Origin: Sphingomonas sp. NFR15 | GTDB taxonomy: Bacteria > Pseudomonadota > Alphaproteobacteria > Sphingomonadales > Sphingomonadaceae | Assembly (NCBI RefSeq): GCF_900103265.1 | Contig: NZ_FMWX01000005.1 | Location: forward strand, 248,001 to 312,000 | Direction: 5' to 3' | DNA: 64,000 nucleotides | Shown: positions 18,056 to 27,766 of the stretch, piece after piece | Position numbering within the stretch: the first letter of the stretch is position 1 | How the letters are laid out: every line of letters begins with the position of its first letter | Translations under genes and position numbers: made by a program | Notes under the pieces: model-generated | What the model saw: only the letters and a program-made list of their open reading frames with translations | Databases searched by the model: none | What the model was told of the DNA's origin: nothing

Positions 18056-18928
18056 ATGACGATCAAGCCGGTGCGCAAGGCGGTTTTTCCGGTGGCGGGT
18101 CTGGGTACGCGGTTTCTGCCCGCGACCAAGGCGATGCCGAAGGAAATGCTGACCGTTCTCGACAAGCCCTTGATCCAATATGCGGTCGAGGAAGCGCTCG
18201 AAGCGGGGATCGAGCAGGTCATCTTCGTCACCAGCCGGAACAAGTCCGCGTTGGAAGACCATTTCGACGTCTCGTACGAACTCGAGGCGACCATGCGGGC
18301 GCGCGGCAAGTCGCTCGCCGTGGTCGAAAGCATCCGCATGAAGCCGGGTTCGCCCGTCTATGTCCGCCAGCAAGAGCCGCTTGGCTTGGGCCATGCGGTC
18401 TGGTGTGCGCGCGATATCGTCGGCCACGAGCCGTTCGCGGTGCTGTTGCCCGACGAGTTGATGGCCGGCACGCCGGGCTTCATGAAGCAGATGGTGGAGG
18501 CGTATCAAACGGTCGGCGGCAATATCGTCGGCGCGCTCGAAGTGGCACCATCGGAAACGCACAAATACGGCATTATCTCACCGGGCAAGGTCGATGGCCG
18601 TTTGACCGAGGTTAAGGCGCTCGTCGAGAAGCCGGCGCAGGGCACCGCACCGTCGAACCTGATGATTCCGGGCCGCTACATCCTTCAGCCCGAAGTGATG
18701 CGGATTCTGGAGAGCCAGGAAACCGGCGCGGGCGGTGAGATCCAGTTGACCGACGCGATGCTGCAACTGATCGGCAAGCAGCCGTTCCACGGCTTCACCT
18801 TCGCGGGTGAGCGGTACGATTGCGGCGACAAGGCCGGTTTCATCCAGGCGAACCTCGCAATGGCGCTGGCGCACGAGGATATCGGCCCGAACGTGCGTGC
18901 CTTCGCAACCGAGTTGCTGGCGCGTTGA
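18056..18928 (+). CDS. galU: UTP-glucose-1-phosphate uridylyltransferase
   Basis: Cytoplasmic enzyme making UDP-glucose from UTP and glucose-1-phosphate. At 290 aa it has the usual length. The nucleotide-binding motif AGLGTRFLPATKAMPKEML is at residue 14, followed by KPLIQYAVEEALEAGIEQVI and the late motif LVEKPAQGTAPSNL near 184. It follows the priming transferase and supplies the activated glucose for that step. A probable own promoter lies at 17958-17987 and a terminator at 18934. Confidence 0.95.
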   Translation: MTIKPVRKAVFPVAGLGTRFLPATKAMPKEMLTVLDKPLIQYAVEEALEAGIEQVIFVTSRNKSALEDHFDVSYELEATMRARGKSLAVVESIRMKPGSPVYVRQQEPLGLGHAVWCARDIVGHEPFAVLLPDELMAGTPGFMKQMVEAYQTVGGNIVGALEVAPSETHKYGIISPGKVDGRLTEVKALVEKPAQGTAPSNLMIPGRYILQPEVMRILESQETGAGGEIQLTDAMLQLIGKQPFHGFTFAGERYDCGDKAGFIQANLAMALAHEDIGPNVRAFATELLAR

Positions 18929-18933
18929 GGTTT

Positions 18934-18969
18934 GGCCGCGTCGGGCCAGTCCCGGCGCGGCCTTGGTTT
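18934..18969 (+). terminator. Terminator after galU
   Basis: GGCCGCG ... CGCGGCC arms (18934-18940 and 18956-18962) are extended by an inner CGGG/CCCG pair and followed by TTGGTTT. Its position right after the galU stop fits an intrinsic terminator with a weak T tract. Confidence 0.6.
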
Positions 18970-19009
18970 CACGGGGCCCGCCGCTGGTCGAGCCGAGCTG
19001 CGCCGCCGA

Positions 19010-19816
19010 TCAGGCCGCGCTGCGGCGCGCCGGCTCGAGTGCGGGTTTCGTGGCCGACTCGAACAGCCACCGCCGCGTGCCGTCTATGCCGAGAACGGTG
19101 AGGCGCCCGCTATAGACCGCGCCGGTATCGATACCGATGCGGTTGGTGCGCAGTTCCGGCTCCTCCGTCACGGTGTGGCCGTGGACGATGATGCGGCCAT
19201 GATCGACGTTACTTTCCAGAAACGGGCTTCGAATCCAGCGCAGGTCGTTTTCGGATTGTTCGGCGAGCGGTACGCCGGGCCGGATACCGGCATGTACGAA
19301 AACATAGTCGCCGCGAAACACCATCTCGTCGCAATCGTTCAGCAAGGCGAGATGTGTGGGCGGCACCAGCGCGCGAAGCCGCTCGGCGAGCGCCTCGTTC
19401 GAGAGCGTGTCGTATTCGTGGCGTGTGATGCCGTAGCTGAACAGCGTTTCACGACCCCCGATCTTGATGAACATCGGCAGGAGGTTGGCTTCGCCCTGCA
19501 GGATTCGCAGGAACACTTCCTCGTGGTTGCCCAGTAGCACGCTGATGCTGCGCCCGCTCGTGCGCAGTTCCACGACGCGCTCGACCACTTCAGCCGAATC
19601 GGGGCCACGGTCGATCAGATCGCCGAGGAAGATGATTTCGGACGGGCCGCTGGCGGTCTTCGCGTCCTGCTCCTCGATCTGCTGCAGTACATCGTCGAGC
19701 AGATCGCGCCGGCCGTGGATATCACCGATCGCGTACAGACGTGCGCCGTAGGAGGCCGCCACCATCCGCCGCTCCGGCTGTCGCTCTCGGCGACGGTTGA
19801 GGAAGCGGGATAACAT
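19010..19816 (-). CDS. Calcineurin-like metallophosphoesterase (PP1/PrpA-type)
   Basis: A 268-aa phosphoesterase with the metal-binding set of PPP-type phosphatases: YAIGDIHGRRDLLDD near residue 29, IIFLGDLIDRGPDS near 62, LLGNHEEVFL near 94, and later histidines in VFVHAGIRPG and IIVHGHTV. These bind a two-metal centre. Bacterial members dephosphorylate proteins or diadenosine polyphosphates; which applies here cannot be told. It stands alone, convergent with galU. Confidence 0.9.
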   Translation of the reverse strand: MLSRFLNRRRERQPERRMVAASYGARLYAIGDIHGRRDLLDDVLQQIEEQDAKTASGPSEIIFLGDLIDRGPDSAEVVERVVELRTSGRSISVLLGNHEEVFLRILQGEANLLPMFIKIGGRETLFSYGITRHEYDTLSNEALAERLRALVPPTHLALLNDCDEMVFRGDYVFVHAGIRPGVPLAEQSENDLRWIRSPFLESNVDHGRIIVHGHTVTEEPELRTNRIGIDTGAVYSGRLTVLGIDGTRRWLFESATKPALEPARRSAA

Positions 19817-20004
19817 CTAGGTCGAACACTTGCCTTCTGAATTGGTTCAGTCCGGATACGCTTATTTCCATTTTGGATGATATCATGCTGCACTGCAACG
19901 CGGCGAATCGCAACCCGGCCGAATCGCGATGTCGACGGGCTGCGGCGGGAGCGCGCCAGGATGCGCGCCTTGCTCACCAACGTCGGAAGGCTTATTTCCC
20001 ACGC

Positions 20005-20475
20005 ATGGCGAGCCTTCATCAACATCGGGAACCGCATGGCGACGATCTCGCCCGCGCTGCACAGGACGTGCTGGAGCGATCCGGCGAACAATGGACGACG
20101 ATGCGCGCGCATATCTTCGCCGCGCTCGCCGGGTTCGACAAGCCGGCATCCGCCTATGACATCGCCGAGGCGGTGTCCAAGGCGGAAGGGCGGCGCGTCG
20201 CTGCGAACAGCGTGTACCGGATTCTCGATCTGTTCGTCGCCGCCAACCTCGCGCGGCGGGTGGAGAGTTCCAACGCCTATATCGCCAACGCGCATCCTGA
20301 TTGCCTGCACGATTGCATCTTCCTCGTCTGCGACACCTGCGGCCAGACGACGCATCTCGACGATGACCGTGTCACCAGCGGCGTGCGTTCCGCGGCGGAG
20401 AAGGCCGGTTTCGCGCCCGAGCGCCCGGTGATCGAAGTGCGCGGCAAATGTGCCGACTGCGACGCGGCCGGCTGA
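20005..20475 (+). CDS. zur: Fur-family repressor, probably Zur
   Basis: A 156-aa Fur-family regulator: N-terminal winged helix (GFDKPASAYDIAEAVSKAEG, then NSVYRILDLFVAANL) and a metal domain with HPDCLHDCIFLVCDTCG near residue 95. It ends GKCADC; the two CxxC pairs (CDTC and CADC) form the structural zinc site. The HPDCxHDC pattern is more like zinc-uptake regulators than iron-sensing Fur. The ATG at 20005 is preferred because conserved sequence starts close to it. A zinc-type receptor locus with a candidate operator lies at 60203-62766 in this window. Iron or manganese sensing is not excluded. Confidence 0.82.
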   Translation: MASLHQHREPHGDDLARAAQDVLERSGEQWTTMRAHIFAALAGFDKPASAYDIAEAVSKAEGRRVAANSVYRILDLFVAANLARRVESSNAYIANAHPDCLHDCIFLVCDTCGQTTHLDDDRVTSGVRSAAEKAGFAPERPVIEVRGKCADCDAAG

Positions 20476-20542
20476 GCCGCATCCAGGTTCGCGCGCGGGC
20501 GCTACGTGGCGGAGGCCGCCGCACCGAAGCGCGCTGCAGCGG

Positions 20543-21079
20543 CTAAAGCATCTTGCCCATCCGGGCGCCCGGCACCGGCACGCCGCTGTCGTTCATCCTC
20601 GCCACACGTTCGATCACGGCATAGCCGCAAGCGCGGTAGAGCGGTTCGCCTGCCAGCGTCGCCATCATCTCCGCGCGCGAGAACCCCGCGTCCCGCGCGG
20701 CGTTCTCGCAAATCCGCAGGATCATGCGGCCGATCCCACGCCGCGCGAAATCGGGGTCCGTGTACATCGCCCGGATTCGGGCCGCATCCGTCGCGGGATC
20801 GAGCGTTGAACCATCGCGCAACGAAACGCTGTGGTTGCCGCCATAGAGAGTAGCGCGAAAGCTCCAGCCGCCGCAGCCGGCGAGTCGATCGCCCGCCATG
20901 ACGACGAAATAGGTGCCATCCTCGACCAACTGTGTATCCAGCCCCATGCTTAGCCGGCTCGCCGCGACCTGTTCCGCCGTCAAAAAGTCGCTTTGCAGAG
21001 CGGCGATCGCGCGTTCCATCAGCGCCGCGATCGCGGGGATGTCGTCGGTTGTGGCGAGGCGGTGTGACAGAACGGACAT
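20543..21079 (-). CDS. GNAT-family N-acetyltransferase
   Basis: A 178-aa acetyltransferase of the GNAT fold: LATTDDIPAIAALMERAIAA at the start and the acetyl-CoA loop DPDFARRGIGRMIL near residue 115, followed by GEPLYRACGYAV at the end of the domain. The ATG at 21079 is used because the strand-1 pattern of the fold begins there. The acceptor is unknown. It is divergent from dxs, with a gap of about 100 bases. Confidence 0.88.
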   Translation of the reverse strand: MSVLSHRLATTDDIPAIAALMERAIAALQSDFLTAEQVAASRLSMGLDTQLVEDGTYFVVMAGDRLAGCGGWSFRATLYGGNHSVSLRDGSTLDPATDAARIRAMYTDPDFARRGIGRMILRICENAARDAGFSRAEMMATLAGEPLYRACGYAVIERVARMNDSGVPVPGARMGKML

Positions 21080-21175
21080 GCAGGCGTTGTCCAATTGCAA
21101 CGCAGCCGCCGTCAAGTCGCATCAGAAACGATCGCGACAATCGACAGTCGCGCGCGGCTTCGCTAATGACGGCCG

Positions 21176-23101
21176 ATGGTTGACGCTTCCACTACGCCGC
21201 TTCTCGACACCGTCGACACGCCCGCCGATCTCCGCAAGATCGCGCCCGCCGACCTCGCTCAGCTCGCTGACGAGCTGCGCCAGGAGACCATTTCCGCTGT
21301 CGGCGTGACCGGTGGCCACCTCGGTTCGGGACTGGGCGTCGTCGAGCTGACCGTGGCGATACACTATGTGTTCGATACCCCGCGCGACCGACTGGTGTGG
21401 GACGTCGGGCATCAATGCTACCCGCACAAGATCCTCACCGGGCGCCGCAACCGCATCCGCACGCTGCGCATGGGCGGTGGCCTGTCCGGCTTCACCAAGC
21501 GCAGCGAGAGCGAGTATGATCCGTTCGGCGCGGCGCACAGCTCGACCTCGATCTCGGCCAGCCTCGGCTTCGCGATCGCCAACAAGATCGCCGACCAGCC
21601 CGGCAAGGCGATCGCGGTGATCGGCGATGGCGCGATGTCGGCGGGCATGGCGTATGAGGCGATGAACAACGCGGAGGCCGCGGGCAACCGCCTCGTCGTG
21701 ATCCTCAACGACAACGATATGTCGATCGCGCCGCCGGTTGGAGGGCTGTCGGCCTATCTGGCGCGGCTCGCGTCGAGCAAGGAATTCCTCGGGCTTCGCG
21801 ATCTCGCCAAGCGTGTCGCCAAGCGGCTGCCGCGCCCGCTCGCGACCAGCCTCAAGAAGACCGACGAGTTCGCGCGCGGCATGGCGATGGGCGGCACATT
21901 GTTCGAGGAGCTCGGCTTCTATTATGTCGGGCCGGTCGATGGCCACAATCTCGACCAGCTCATCCCCGTGCTCGAAAATGTCCGCGACGCCGACAAGGGG
22001 CCGATCCTCGTCCATGTCGTGACCCAGAAGGGCAAGGGCTATGCGCCCGCCGAAGCCGCGCCCGACAAATATCACGGCGTGCAGCGGTTCGACGTGATCA
22101 CCGGCACGCAGGCGAAGGCGCCGCCGGGGCCGCCGCAGTATCAGAACGTATTCGGCCAGGCGCTCGTCGAAGAGGCCAAGACCGACCCGACCATCGTCGC
22201 GATCACCGCGGCGATGCCGTCCGGCACCGGGCTCGACAAGTTCGCGCAAGCCTATCCAGAGCGCTTCTTCGATGTCGGCATCGCCGAGCAGCATGCCGTC
22301 ACCTTCGCCGCGGGTCTCGCCGCACAGGGAATGCGGCCGTTCTGCGCGATCTATTCGACCTTCCTCCAGCGCGCCTACGATCAGGTCGTGCACGACGTGG
22401 CGATCCAGAACCTGCCCGTCCGCTTCGCGATCGATCGCGCCGGTCTGGTCGGCGCGGACGGTGCGACTCATGCCGGCAGCTTCGACGTGTCGTATCTCGC
22501 CACCTTGCCCAATTTCGTGGTGATGGCGCCGTCCGACGAGGCCGAGCTGGTCCATATGGTCCACACCGCCGTCGCGCATGACAGCGGCCCGATCGCGGTG
22601 CGCTATCCGCGCGGCAACGGCGTCGGCGTCGCGCTGCCGGCGACGCCCGAAGTGCTCGAGATCGGCAAGGGCCGGATCGTCCGGCAGGGGCAGAAGGTCG
22701 CGATCCTGTCGCTCGGTACGCGGCTCGGCGAGGCGCTCAAGGCAGCGGACGCGCTCGATGCGCGCGGTCTGTCGACCACCGTCGCCGATCTCCGCTTTGC
22801 CAAGCCACTCGACGAGGCGCTGATCCGCAAGCTGCTGACCACGCACGAGGTCGCGATCACGATCGAGGAGGGCGCGGTCGGCGGGTTCGGCGCGCATGTG
22901 CTGACCTTCGCCTCGGACAACGGGCTGATCGACGCCGGACTCAAGCTGCGCACGCTGCGTCTGCCCGACGTGTTCCAGGATCAGGACAAGCCCGAGGTGC
23001 AATATGCCCAGGCGGGGCTCGATGCCGATGCGATCGTCGAATCGGTGTTAAAGGCGCTGCGCTACAATTCGGACGGCGTGATCGAGAGCGCGCGCGCCTG
23101 A
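21176..23101 (+). CDS. dxs: 1-deoxy-D-xylulose-5-phosphate synthase
   Basis: First enzyme of the MEP isoprenoid pathway: condenses pyruvate and glyceraldehyde-3-phosphate with thiamine diphosphate. The 641-aa length is normal. Visible motifs are [17 protein letters not shown] near residue 80, the ThDP site [19 protein letters not shown] near 150, [15 protein letters not shown], and the transketolase-type second domain with [17 protein letters not shown]. It provides precursors for carotenoids, quinones and the undecaprenyl carrier used by the polysaccharide genes here. Its stop lies in a hairpin shared with the convergent hemW. Confidence 0.96.
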   Translation: MVDASTTPLLDTVDTPADLRKIAPADLAQLADELRQETISAVGVTGGHLGSGLGVVELTVAIHYVFDTPRDRLVWDVGHQCYPHKILTGRRNRIRTLRMGGGLSGFTKRSESEYDPFGAAHSSTSISASLGFAIANKIADQPGKAIAVIGDGAMSAGMAYEAMNNAEAAGNRLVVILNDNDMSIAPPVGGLSAYLARLASSKEFLGLRDLAKRVAKRLPRPLATSLKKTDEFARGMAMGGTLFEELGFYYVGPVDGHNLDQLIPVLENVRDADKGPILVHVVTQKGKGYAPAEAAPDKYHGVQRFDVITGTQAKAPPGPPQYQNVFGQALVEEAKTDPTIVAITAAMPSGTGLDKFAQAYPERFFDVGIAEQHAVTFAAGLAAQGMRPFCAIYSTFLQRAYDQVVHDVAIQNLPVRFAIDRAGLVGADGATHAGSFDVSYLATLPNFVVMAPSDEAELVHMVHTAVAHDSGPIAVRYPRGNGVGVALPATPEVLEIGKGRIVRQGQKVAILSLGTRLGEALKAADALDARGLSTTVADLRFAKPLDEALIRKLLTTHEVAITIEEGAVGGFGAHVLTFASDNGLIDAGLKLRTLRLPDVFQDQDKPEVQYAQAGLDADAIVESVLKALRYNSDGVIESARA

Positions 23102-23120
23102 CCCCTGGCGTCAGGCGCGC
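23092..23120. terminator. Hairpin spanning both stops of dxs and hemW
   Basis: Perfect 11-base arms (GCGCGCCTGAC and its complement) with a 7-base loop cover the last bases of two convergent genes. There is no T tract; it may act as a bidirectional terminator or 3' end stabiliser. Confidence 0.55.
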
Positions 23121-24265
23121 ACGATCTCGGCAAGGATCGCGTCGAGCAGCAGCATCCCGGACTCGTTGACGACGAGCCGGTTGCCGGCGCGCGTGACCAG
23201 GCCTTGCGCCGCGAGCCGCGCAGTCGCCGGTTCGTCGATCAGGTCGGCGATCGGTGCCGCGCCCAGCTGTGCGACCCGCGCGAGGTCGACGCCCTCGCGC
23301 AGCCGCAACCCCATCAGCAGCGCTTCCTTGGCGCGCTCAAGAGGCGCGAGCGCGTCTTCGATCTGCGCGCCGTGGCCGTTGCGCGCGACCGCGCCGAGCC
23401 AGTTCTCGGGCTTCTTGTGGCGGGCGGTGGCGAGGCCGGCGCGGCGGCCGTGTGCGCCGGGGCCGATGCCGGCGTAATCCTGGTAGCGCCAATAGACGAG
23501 GTTGTGCCGGCTCTCCGCGCCGGGCAGCGCGTGGTTCGAAATCTCATACGCCGGCAAACCAGCCGCCGCCGTGGTCTCGCGGGTCATCTCGAACAGGTCG
23601 GCGGCGGTATCCTCGTCGGGGATCGTCAGCCGCCCCGCCGCCGCCTCGGTCGCGAAGCGCGTGCCGGGTTCGATGGTGAGCTGGTAGAGCGACAGATGCT
23701 CGGTGCCGAAGCCGATCGCGCGGCGCAGCTCCGCCTCCCACGCCGCGAGGCTCTGGCCGGGGCGGGCGTAGATCAGGTCGAAGCTGACTCGCCCGAACGC
23801 GGCCTGCGCGGTCGCCAGTGCGGCGAGTCCCTCGTCGACGCCGTGTGCGCGGCCGAGGAAGCGCAACGCCGCGTCGTCGAGCGCCTGCAATCCGAGCGAC
23901 ACGCGGTTGACCCCAGCCGCCGCGAGATCGGCGAAGCGCGCCGCCTCGACCGAGGACGGGTTGGCCTCGAGCGTGATTTCGATAGCGTCGGCGAAGCCCC
24001 ACGCGCGCTCGGCCGCCGCGAGGATCGCCGCCACCGTCGCGGGCGGCATCAGCGAGGGCGTGCCGCCGCCGAAGAAGATCGAACCGAGCCGCCGCCCCGG
24101 CAGCGCGCGCGCCTCATGGGCGAGATCGGCGAGCAGGGCGTCGCGCCAGGCGAGTTGATCGACACTCTCGCGGACATGGCTGTTGAAATCGCAGTACGGA
24201 CATTTCGAGACGCAGAACGGCCAATGGACATATAGGGCGAGCGGCGGCGTTGGGTCGGCGGTCAT
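23111..24265 (-). CDS. hemW: Radical-SAM heme chaperone HemW
   Basis: A 384-aa radical-SAM protein of the HemW (formerly HemN-like) group. The cluster motif FCVSKCPYCDFNSH is close to the N-terminus with CxxxCxxC; a further cysteine and the glycine-rich FFGGGTPSLM near residue 65 bind SAM. HemW delivers heme rather than oxidising coproporphyrinogen, and lacks the extra N-terminal region of HemN, as here. The ATG at 24265 is selected because the family start (LALYVHWPFC) follows within ten residues. In many genomes it sits next to rdgB and rph; here they are 2 kb away, separated by three genes. Confidence 0.92.
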   Translation of the reverse strand: MTADPTPPLALYVHWPFCVSKCPYCDFNSHVRESVDQLAWRDALLADLAHEARALPGRRLGSIFFGGGTPSLMPPATVAAILAAAERAWGFADAIEITLEANPSSVEAARFADLAAAGVNRVSLGLQALDDAALRFLGRAHGVDEGLAALATAQAAFGRVSFDLIYARPGQSLAAWEAELRRAIGFGTEHLSLYQLTIEPGTRFATEAAAGRLTIPDEDTAADLFEMTRETTAAAGLPAYEISNHALPGAESRHNLVYWRYQDYAGIGPGAHGRRAGLATARHKKPENWLGAVARNGHGAQIEDALAPLERAKEALLMGLRLREGVDLARVAQLGAAPIADLIDEPATARLAAQGLVTRAGNRLVVNESGMLLLDAILAEIVRA

Positions 24266-24302
24266 ATGGGCGCCTATGCGCGCCCGCGGAGGACGTGGAA
24301 AG

Positions 24303-24848
24303 ATGCGGATCATTGTGTTGCTCGCGCTGGTGCTCGCGGCGTGTTCGCCGTCGGGGCCGCCGCGCATCGTCGAGCCACGCCTGAAGGAGCAGCCGGCGCG
24401 CGGGCTGAGCCTGCTCCGGCAGGCGATGCTCGACGGGCACAATCGCGCGCGCGGGGCGGTCGGCGTCGCGCCGCTGGTGTGGGACGACACGCTCGCGGCG
24501 CATGCGCTCGGCTATGCGCGCACGCTCGCCGCCGAACATCGCTTCGAACATGCTGAGCAACCGATGGGGCCGGGGCGCGAGGGCGAGAACCTGTGGACCG
24601 GCACGCGCGGCGCGTATCGCTATGACGAGATGGTCGGCGGGTTCGTCGATGAGAAACGCTTCTTCCGCAATGGCGTGACGCCCGATTTCAGCACCACCGG
24701 CAGATGGGAGGATGTCGCGCATTACACGCAGCTCGTGTGGCGCAACACGACTCGGTTCGGCTGCGCGCTGGCGAGCAACGAACGCGACGACTATCTGGTC
24801 TGCCGCTATACCCCGCCGGGAAATGTGGTGGGTGAGCGCGCGTTTTGA
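24303..24848 (+). CDS. CAP (SCP/PR1) domain lipoprotein
   Basis: A 181-aa lipoprotein: signal MRIIVLLALVLAACSPSG with the lipobox LAAC, so Cys15 would be lipidated. The CAP domain follows, with HNRARGAVGVAPLVWDDTLA near residue 45, HRFEHAEQP and GENLW in the middle, and VAHYTQLVWRNTTRFGCA near 140; the histidines and glutamates form the usual CAP cavity. Bacterial CAP proteins have poorly known roles at the envelope. The ATG at 24303 gives the signal peptide directly. Confidence 0.9.
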   Translation: MRIIVLLALVLAACSPSGPPRIVEPRLKEQPARGLSLLRQAMLDGHNRARGAVGVAPLVWDDTLAAHALGYARTLAAEHRFEHAEQPMGPGREGENLWTGTRGAYRYDEMVGGFVDEKRFFRNGVTPDFSTTGRWEDVAHYTQLVWRNTTRFGCALASNERDDYLVCRYTPPGNVVGERAF

Positions 24849-24861
24849 CGGAGCGCGGCGA

Positions 24862-25944
24862 TCACTCGGCCGGCGTCGCCTGCGGCAGCCTGAACTGGAC
24901 GCGGACCACGCAGCCGCGATGTCCGACGTCGCTCTCCGCCACGCTGCCGCTGGAGATCACCCGCGACGCGGCGCTGCCGAAGGTCGCGGCCGGTTCGGCA
25001 GCGAGCACCCGAACGTTACCGACCGCCCCCCACGGCGCGGTGTCGAAGCCGATAATCGCATAGCCTTCGATGCGCCGGGCGGCGAACGGACGGGGATAGG
25101 CCTCGCCGGTGTATAGCGGCCGAACCGTTTTGGGGTCGATCGCGCAGGCCGGGAGCGCACCGCTATCTTTGGGCGCATCCGCCGGGATCGATGGCGCCGC
25201 GATCGGCTGGTTGCCAAGCCGGTAGAAGTGGAACGTGCAGCCGTGCAGCGCCTTCCCCGGCGCATACAGGTTGCCGCGCAGCGCCCTGACGCTCGCCACG
25301 TCGAGCGCGGCGCTTCCCGACGCGCCAACCACGTGGACGTTGCGCGTGTGACCGGCCGCATCGACATCGAAGCGCAGAAACGACCAGGATCGCGTGCCTG
25401 ACGCCTGCGCGATCGTCTCGAAATTCGGGTAGTTTAGCCGACGCGGCGAGCCCGGCCCGCGCGCGCAATCCCCGTCAGCGTTAAGCCTCTCGTAGATTTC
25501 CCGGGTCGCGATTCCCGGAACCGGCGCGCTCGCCGTTTCATACAGCAGCGCGAGCGGTGCGTCGGTTATCGGCACGAACTCCGCGGTATAGGCGATGCTG
25601 CAGGTCTGCCGCGGCATGCCCGCCGCGAAGCGCGAGGCGGCGAGCGCGGGCGCCAGGTCATCGGTGTCGATGTAGAAGCCGGGAAAGGGATGCGGATCGA
25701 CCTGGATGTCCACCGCCCGCCCGTCCGCATCGATCGCGAAGCGCAGCGCATAGGGCGCCGCTTGTGTCGCCGCTTCCCGGTTGCGCAGCACACTCGTGGT
25801 GAAGGGCGTCTCGAGATGTACCGGTGTCACCGGCTCGCCGGCGCAGAGGATCTTGCCGGGGGCGAGACGGACGATGTCGCCCGGCCGCTGGGCTGACTCA
25901 CGCACCACATTTTGAACCGGTGGCGGGGGAAGCGAAACGAACAT
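24862..25944 (-). CDS. Protein with two TonB C-terminal-like modules
   Basis: A 360-aa protein with two regions that resemble TonB C-terminal repeats: SFLRFDVDAAGHTRNVHVVG with SGSAALDVASVRALRG near residue 200, and IIGFDTAPWGAVGNVRVL with a later Cys and VRVQF near 310. No N-terminal membrane anchor and no long proline linker is seen, so it is not a complete TonB. Cysteines are frequent, which suggests the periplasm, yet no clear signal peptide precedes the ATG at 25944 (GGAG six bases upstream). Annotated relatives are called energy transducer TonB; I regard the role as unknown. Confidence 0.6.
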   Translation of the reverse strand: MFVSLPPPPVQNVVRESAQRPGDIVRLAPGKILCAGEPVTPVHLETPFTTSVLRNREAATQAAPYALRFAIDADGRAVDIQVDPHPFPGFYIDTDDLAPALAASRFAAGMPRQTCSIAYTAEFVPITDAPLALLYETASAPVPGIATREIYERLNADGDCARGPGSPRRLNYPNFETIAQASGTRSWSFLRFDVDAAGHTRNVHVVGASGSAALDVASVRALRGNLYAPGKALHGCTFHFYRLGNQPIAAPSIPADAPKDSGALPACAIDPKTVRPLYTGEAYPRPFAARRIEGYAIIGFDTAPWGAVGNVRVLAAEPAATFGSAASRVISSGSVAESDVGHRGCVVRVQFRLPQATPAE

Positions 25945-26181
25945 GGCGCGCTCCGAATCGATGTCGGTGCCGGGAGGATAGCAATATCGTAAGGCACGCC
26001 AATGACATACGCATCGAAAGCGTGTGTCGGCCAAACGGGCTGCGGATTGGACCGGCGGTACGGGAGGAGCGCTTGGAAACCTGGGGGCGGAAGTCCAATT
26101 CCCGCGTTATGTGTGTCGGGTCGGGATTGTGTTGGCTGCGCGCCATGCGATCCCCGGACAGTCAGAGCGGGAGCCGCCTTC

Positions 26182-26328
26182 ATGAGTACCGACGATATGA
26201 TGATCGACACGCCCGATGGGCCGATGTCGTTCGCCGAGTGGAAGAAGAAGCATCCGGTGCAGATCCCGTCGCGTCGCACCAAGGGCAAGGATCTGCCGGT
26301 GAAAGTGAAGCGCTTTACCGAGAAGTGA
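26182..26328 (+). CDS. Small basic protein, 48 aa
   Basis: Encodes MSTDDMMIDTPDGPMSFAEW followed by a lysine-rich tail. A GGGAG ribosome site lies ahead of the ATG. I do not recognise a family; the even codon use and complete frame between two oppositely directed genes support a real small gene. No signal or membrane segment. Confidence 0.55.
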   Translation: MSTDDMMIDTPDGPMSFAEWKKKHPVQIPSRRTKGKDLPVKVKRFTEK

Positions 26329-26345
26329 CGCCTGCCGCCCCGACC

Positions 26346-26978
26346 TCAGAACACCGCGTCGACCAGTTGCCGGAACGCCGCCGTGCGGTGGCTGAGCGCG
26401 GCCTTTTCCTCAGCCGGCAGTTCGGCGAAAGTCTCGTCGCGGCCGAACGGCACGAACACCGGATCATAGCCGAAGCCGATCGTGCCGCGTGGCGGCCAGG
26501 TCAGATGGCCCTCGGCGCGGCCTTCGAACCATTGGACGTGGCCGTCGGGCCAGGCCAGCGCGAGCGTGCAGACGAAGTGGGCATCGCGCGAGGCGTCGGG
26601 GCCTTTCGCCGCCAGCGCATCCTCGACCTTGCGCATCGCCAGCCCCCAGTCGCGGCCGGTCGGCGTTTCGGCCCAATCGGCGGTATAGACGCCGGGCTCG
26701 CCGCCTAGCGCATCGACGCACAGCCCGCTGTCGTCGGCGAGCGCGGGCAGGCCCGATAGGTCGGCGGCGGCGAGCGCCTTCAGTTCGGCATTGGCGACGA
26801 AGGTGGTGCCGGTCTCCTCGGGCTCGGGCAGGTCGAGGTCTTTGGCCGAGACCGCCTCAACGCCATATGGCGCGAGCAAGGCGCGGATTTCGCGGACCTT
26901 GCCCTCGTTATGGCTGGCGATGACGAGCTTGCCGGGGGCGAGCTTGCGGATCGCCTGCGGCACCACCTCCTCGGTCAC
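26346..26978 (-). CDS. rdgB: XTP/dITP pyrophosphatase
   Basis: House-cleaning enzyme that hydrolyses dITP, XTP and ITP to monophosphates, keeping them out of DNA. The 210-aa chain has the HAM1 motifs: [14 protein letters not shown] near residue 18, [10 protein letters not shown] near 60, the metal-binding [17 protein letters not shown] near 80, and FGYDPVFVP near 165. Its start overlaps the rph stop by four bases, the common alphaproteobacterial order rph-rdgB. Confidence 0.95.
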   Translation of the reverse strand: MTEEVVPQAIRKLAPGKLVIASHNEGKVREIRALLAPYGVEAVSAKDLDLPEPEETGTTFVANAELKALAAADLSGLPALADDSGLCVDALGGEPGVYTADWAETPTGRDWGLAMRKVEDALAAKGPDASRDAHFVCTLALAWPDGHVQWFEGRAEGHLTWPPRGTIGFGYDPVFVPFGRDETFAELPAEEKAALSHRTAAFRQLVDAVF

Positions 26979-27691
26979 TTCGCCACGGCCTTGGCCTGCG
27001 CGGCGAAGATGTCGGTGCAGCCGATGCGGGCGAGGCGGAGCAGGCGGAGCAAAGCTTCCTCGTCATAGGTCGCGCCCTCGGCGGTGGCCTGCGCCTCGGC
27101 GATGTTGCCGTTTTCGAGCAGCACGAAATTGGCATCCGCGTCGGCGTTCGAATCCTCATCGTAATCGAGATCGAGCACCGGCGTGCCATTGTAGATGCCG
27201 CACGAGATCGCCGCGACCTTCTGCGTCAGTGGATCGGCGGTGAGCTTGCCCTGCGCCATCAGCCCGTCGATCGCGAGCCGCAGCGCCACCCACGCGCCCG
27301 AGATCGACGCAGTGCGCGTGCCGCCGTCCGCCTGGATAACGTCGCAATCGAGCACGATCTGGCGCTCACCCAGCAGCTTGAGATCGGTCACCGCGCGCAA
27401 GCTGCGGCCGATCAGCCGCTGGATTTCCTGCGTGCGGCCCGATTGCTTGCCCTTGGCGGCCTCGCGGCTGCCGCGCGTGTGGGTGGCGCGGGGCAGCATG
27501 CCGTATTCGGCCGTCACCCAGCCTTCGCCCTTGCCGCGCAGGAACGGCGGCACCTTTTCCTCGACCGAGGCGGTGACGAGCACCTTGGTCTCGCCGAAGC
27601 CGATCAGCACCGATCCTTCCGCATGTTTGGTGAAGCGCGGCGTGATCGTGATCTCGCGCATTTGATCGGGGGTGCGGCCGGATGGGCGCAT
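26975..27691 (-). CDS. rph: Ribonuclease PH
   Basis: Phosphorolytic 3'-5' exoribonuclease that trims tRNA 3' ends. At 238 aa the length is normal. Family motifs: [14 protein letters not shown] at the N-terminus, [16 protein letters not shown] near residue 60, [16 protein letters not shown] near 85 and the phosphate-site region [16 protein letters not shown] near 115. It leads a two-gene unit with rdgB and is divergent from hrcA. Confidence 0.95.
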   Translation of the reverse strand: MRPSGRTPDQMREITITPRFTKHAEGSVLIGFGETKVLVTASVEEKVPPFLRGKGEGWVTAEYGMLPRATHTRGSREAAKGKQSGRTQEIQRLIGRSLRAVTDLKLLGERQIVLDCDVIQADGGTRTASISGAWVALRLAIDGLMAQGKLTADPLTQKVAAISCGIYNGTPVLDLDYDEDSNADADANFVLLENGNIAEAQATAEGATYDEEALLRLLRLARIGCTDIFAAQAKAVAK

Positions 27692-27766
27692 GGGAATGTC
27701 CTTCGTGATAAGCGTCGCGGGGTGACTAGTCTTTCACTTGCGTGCACGCCAGCCTAGATAAACGCC

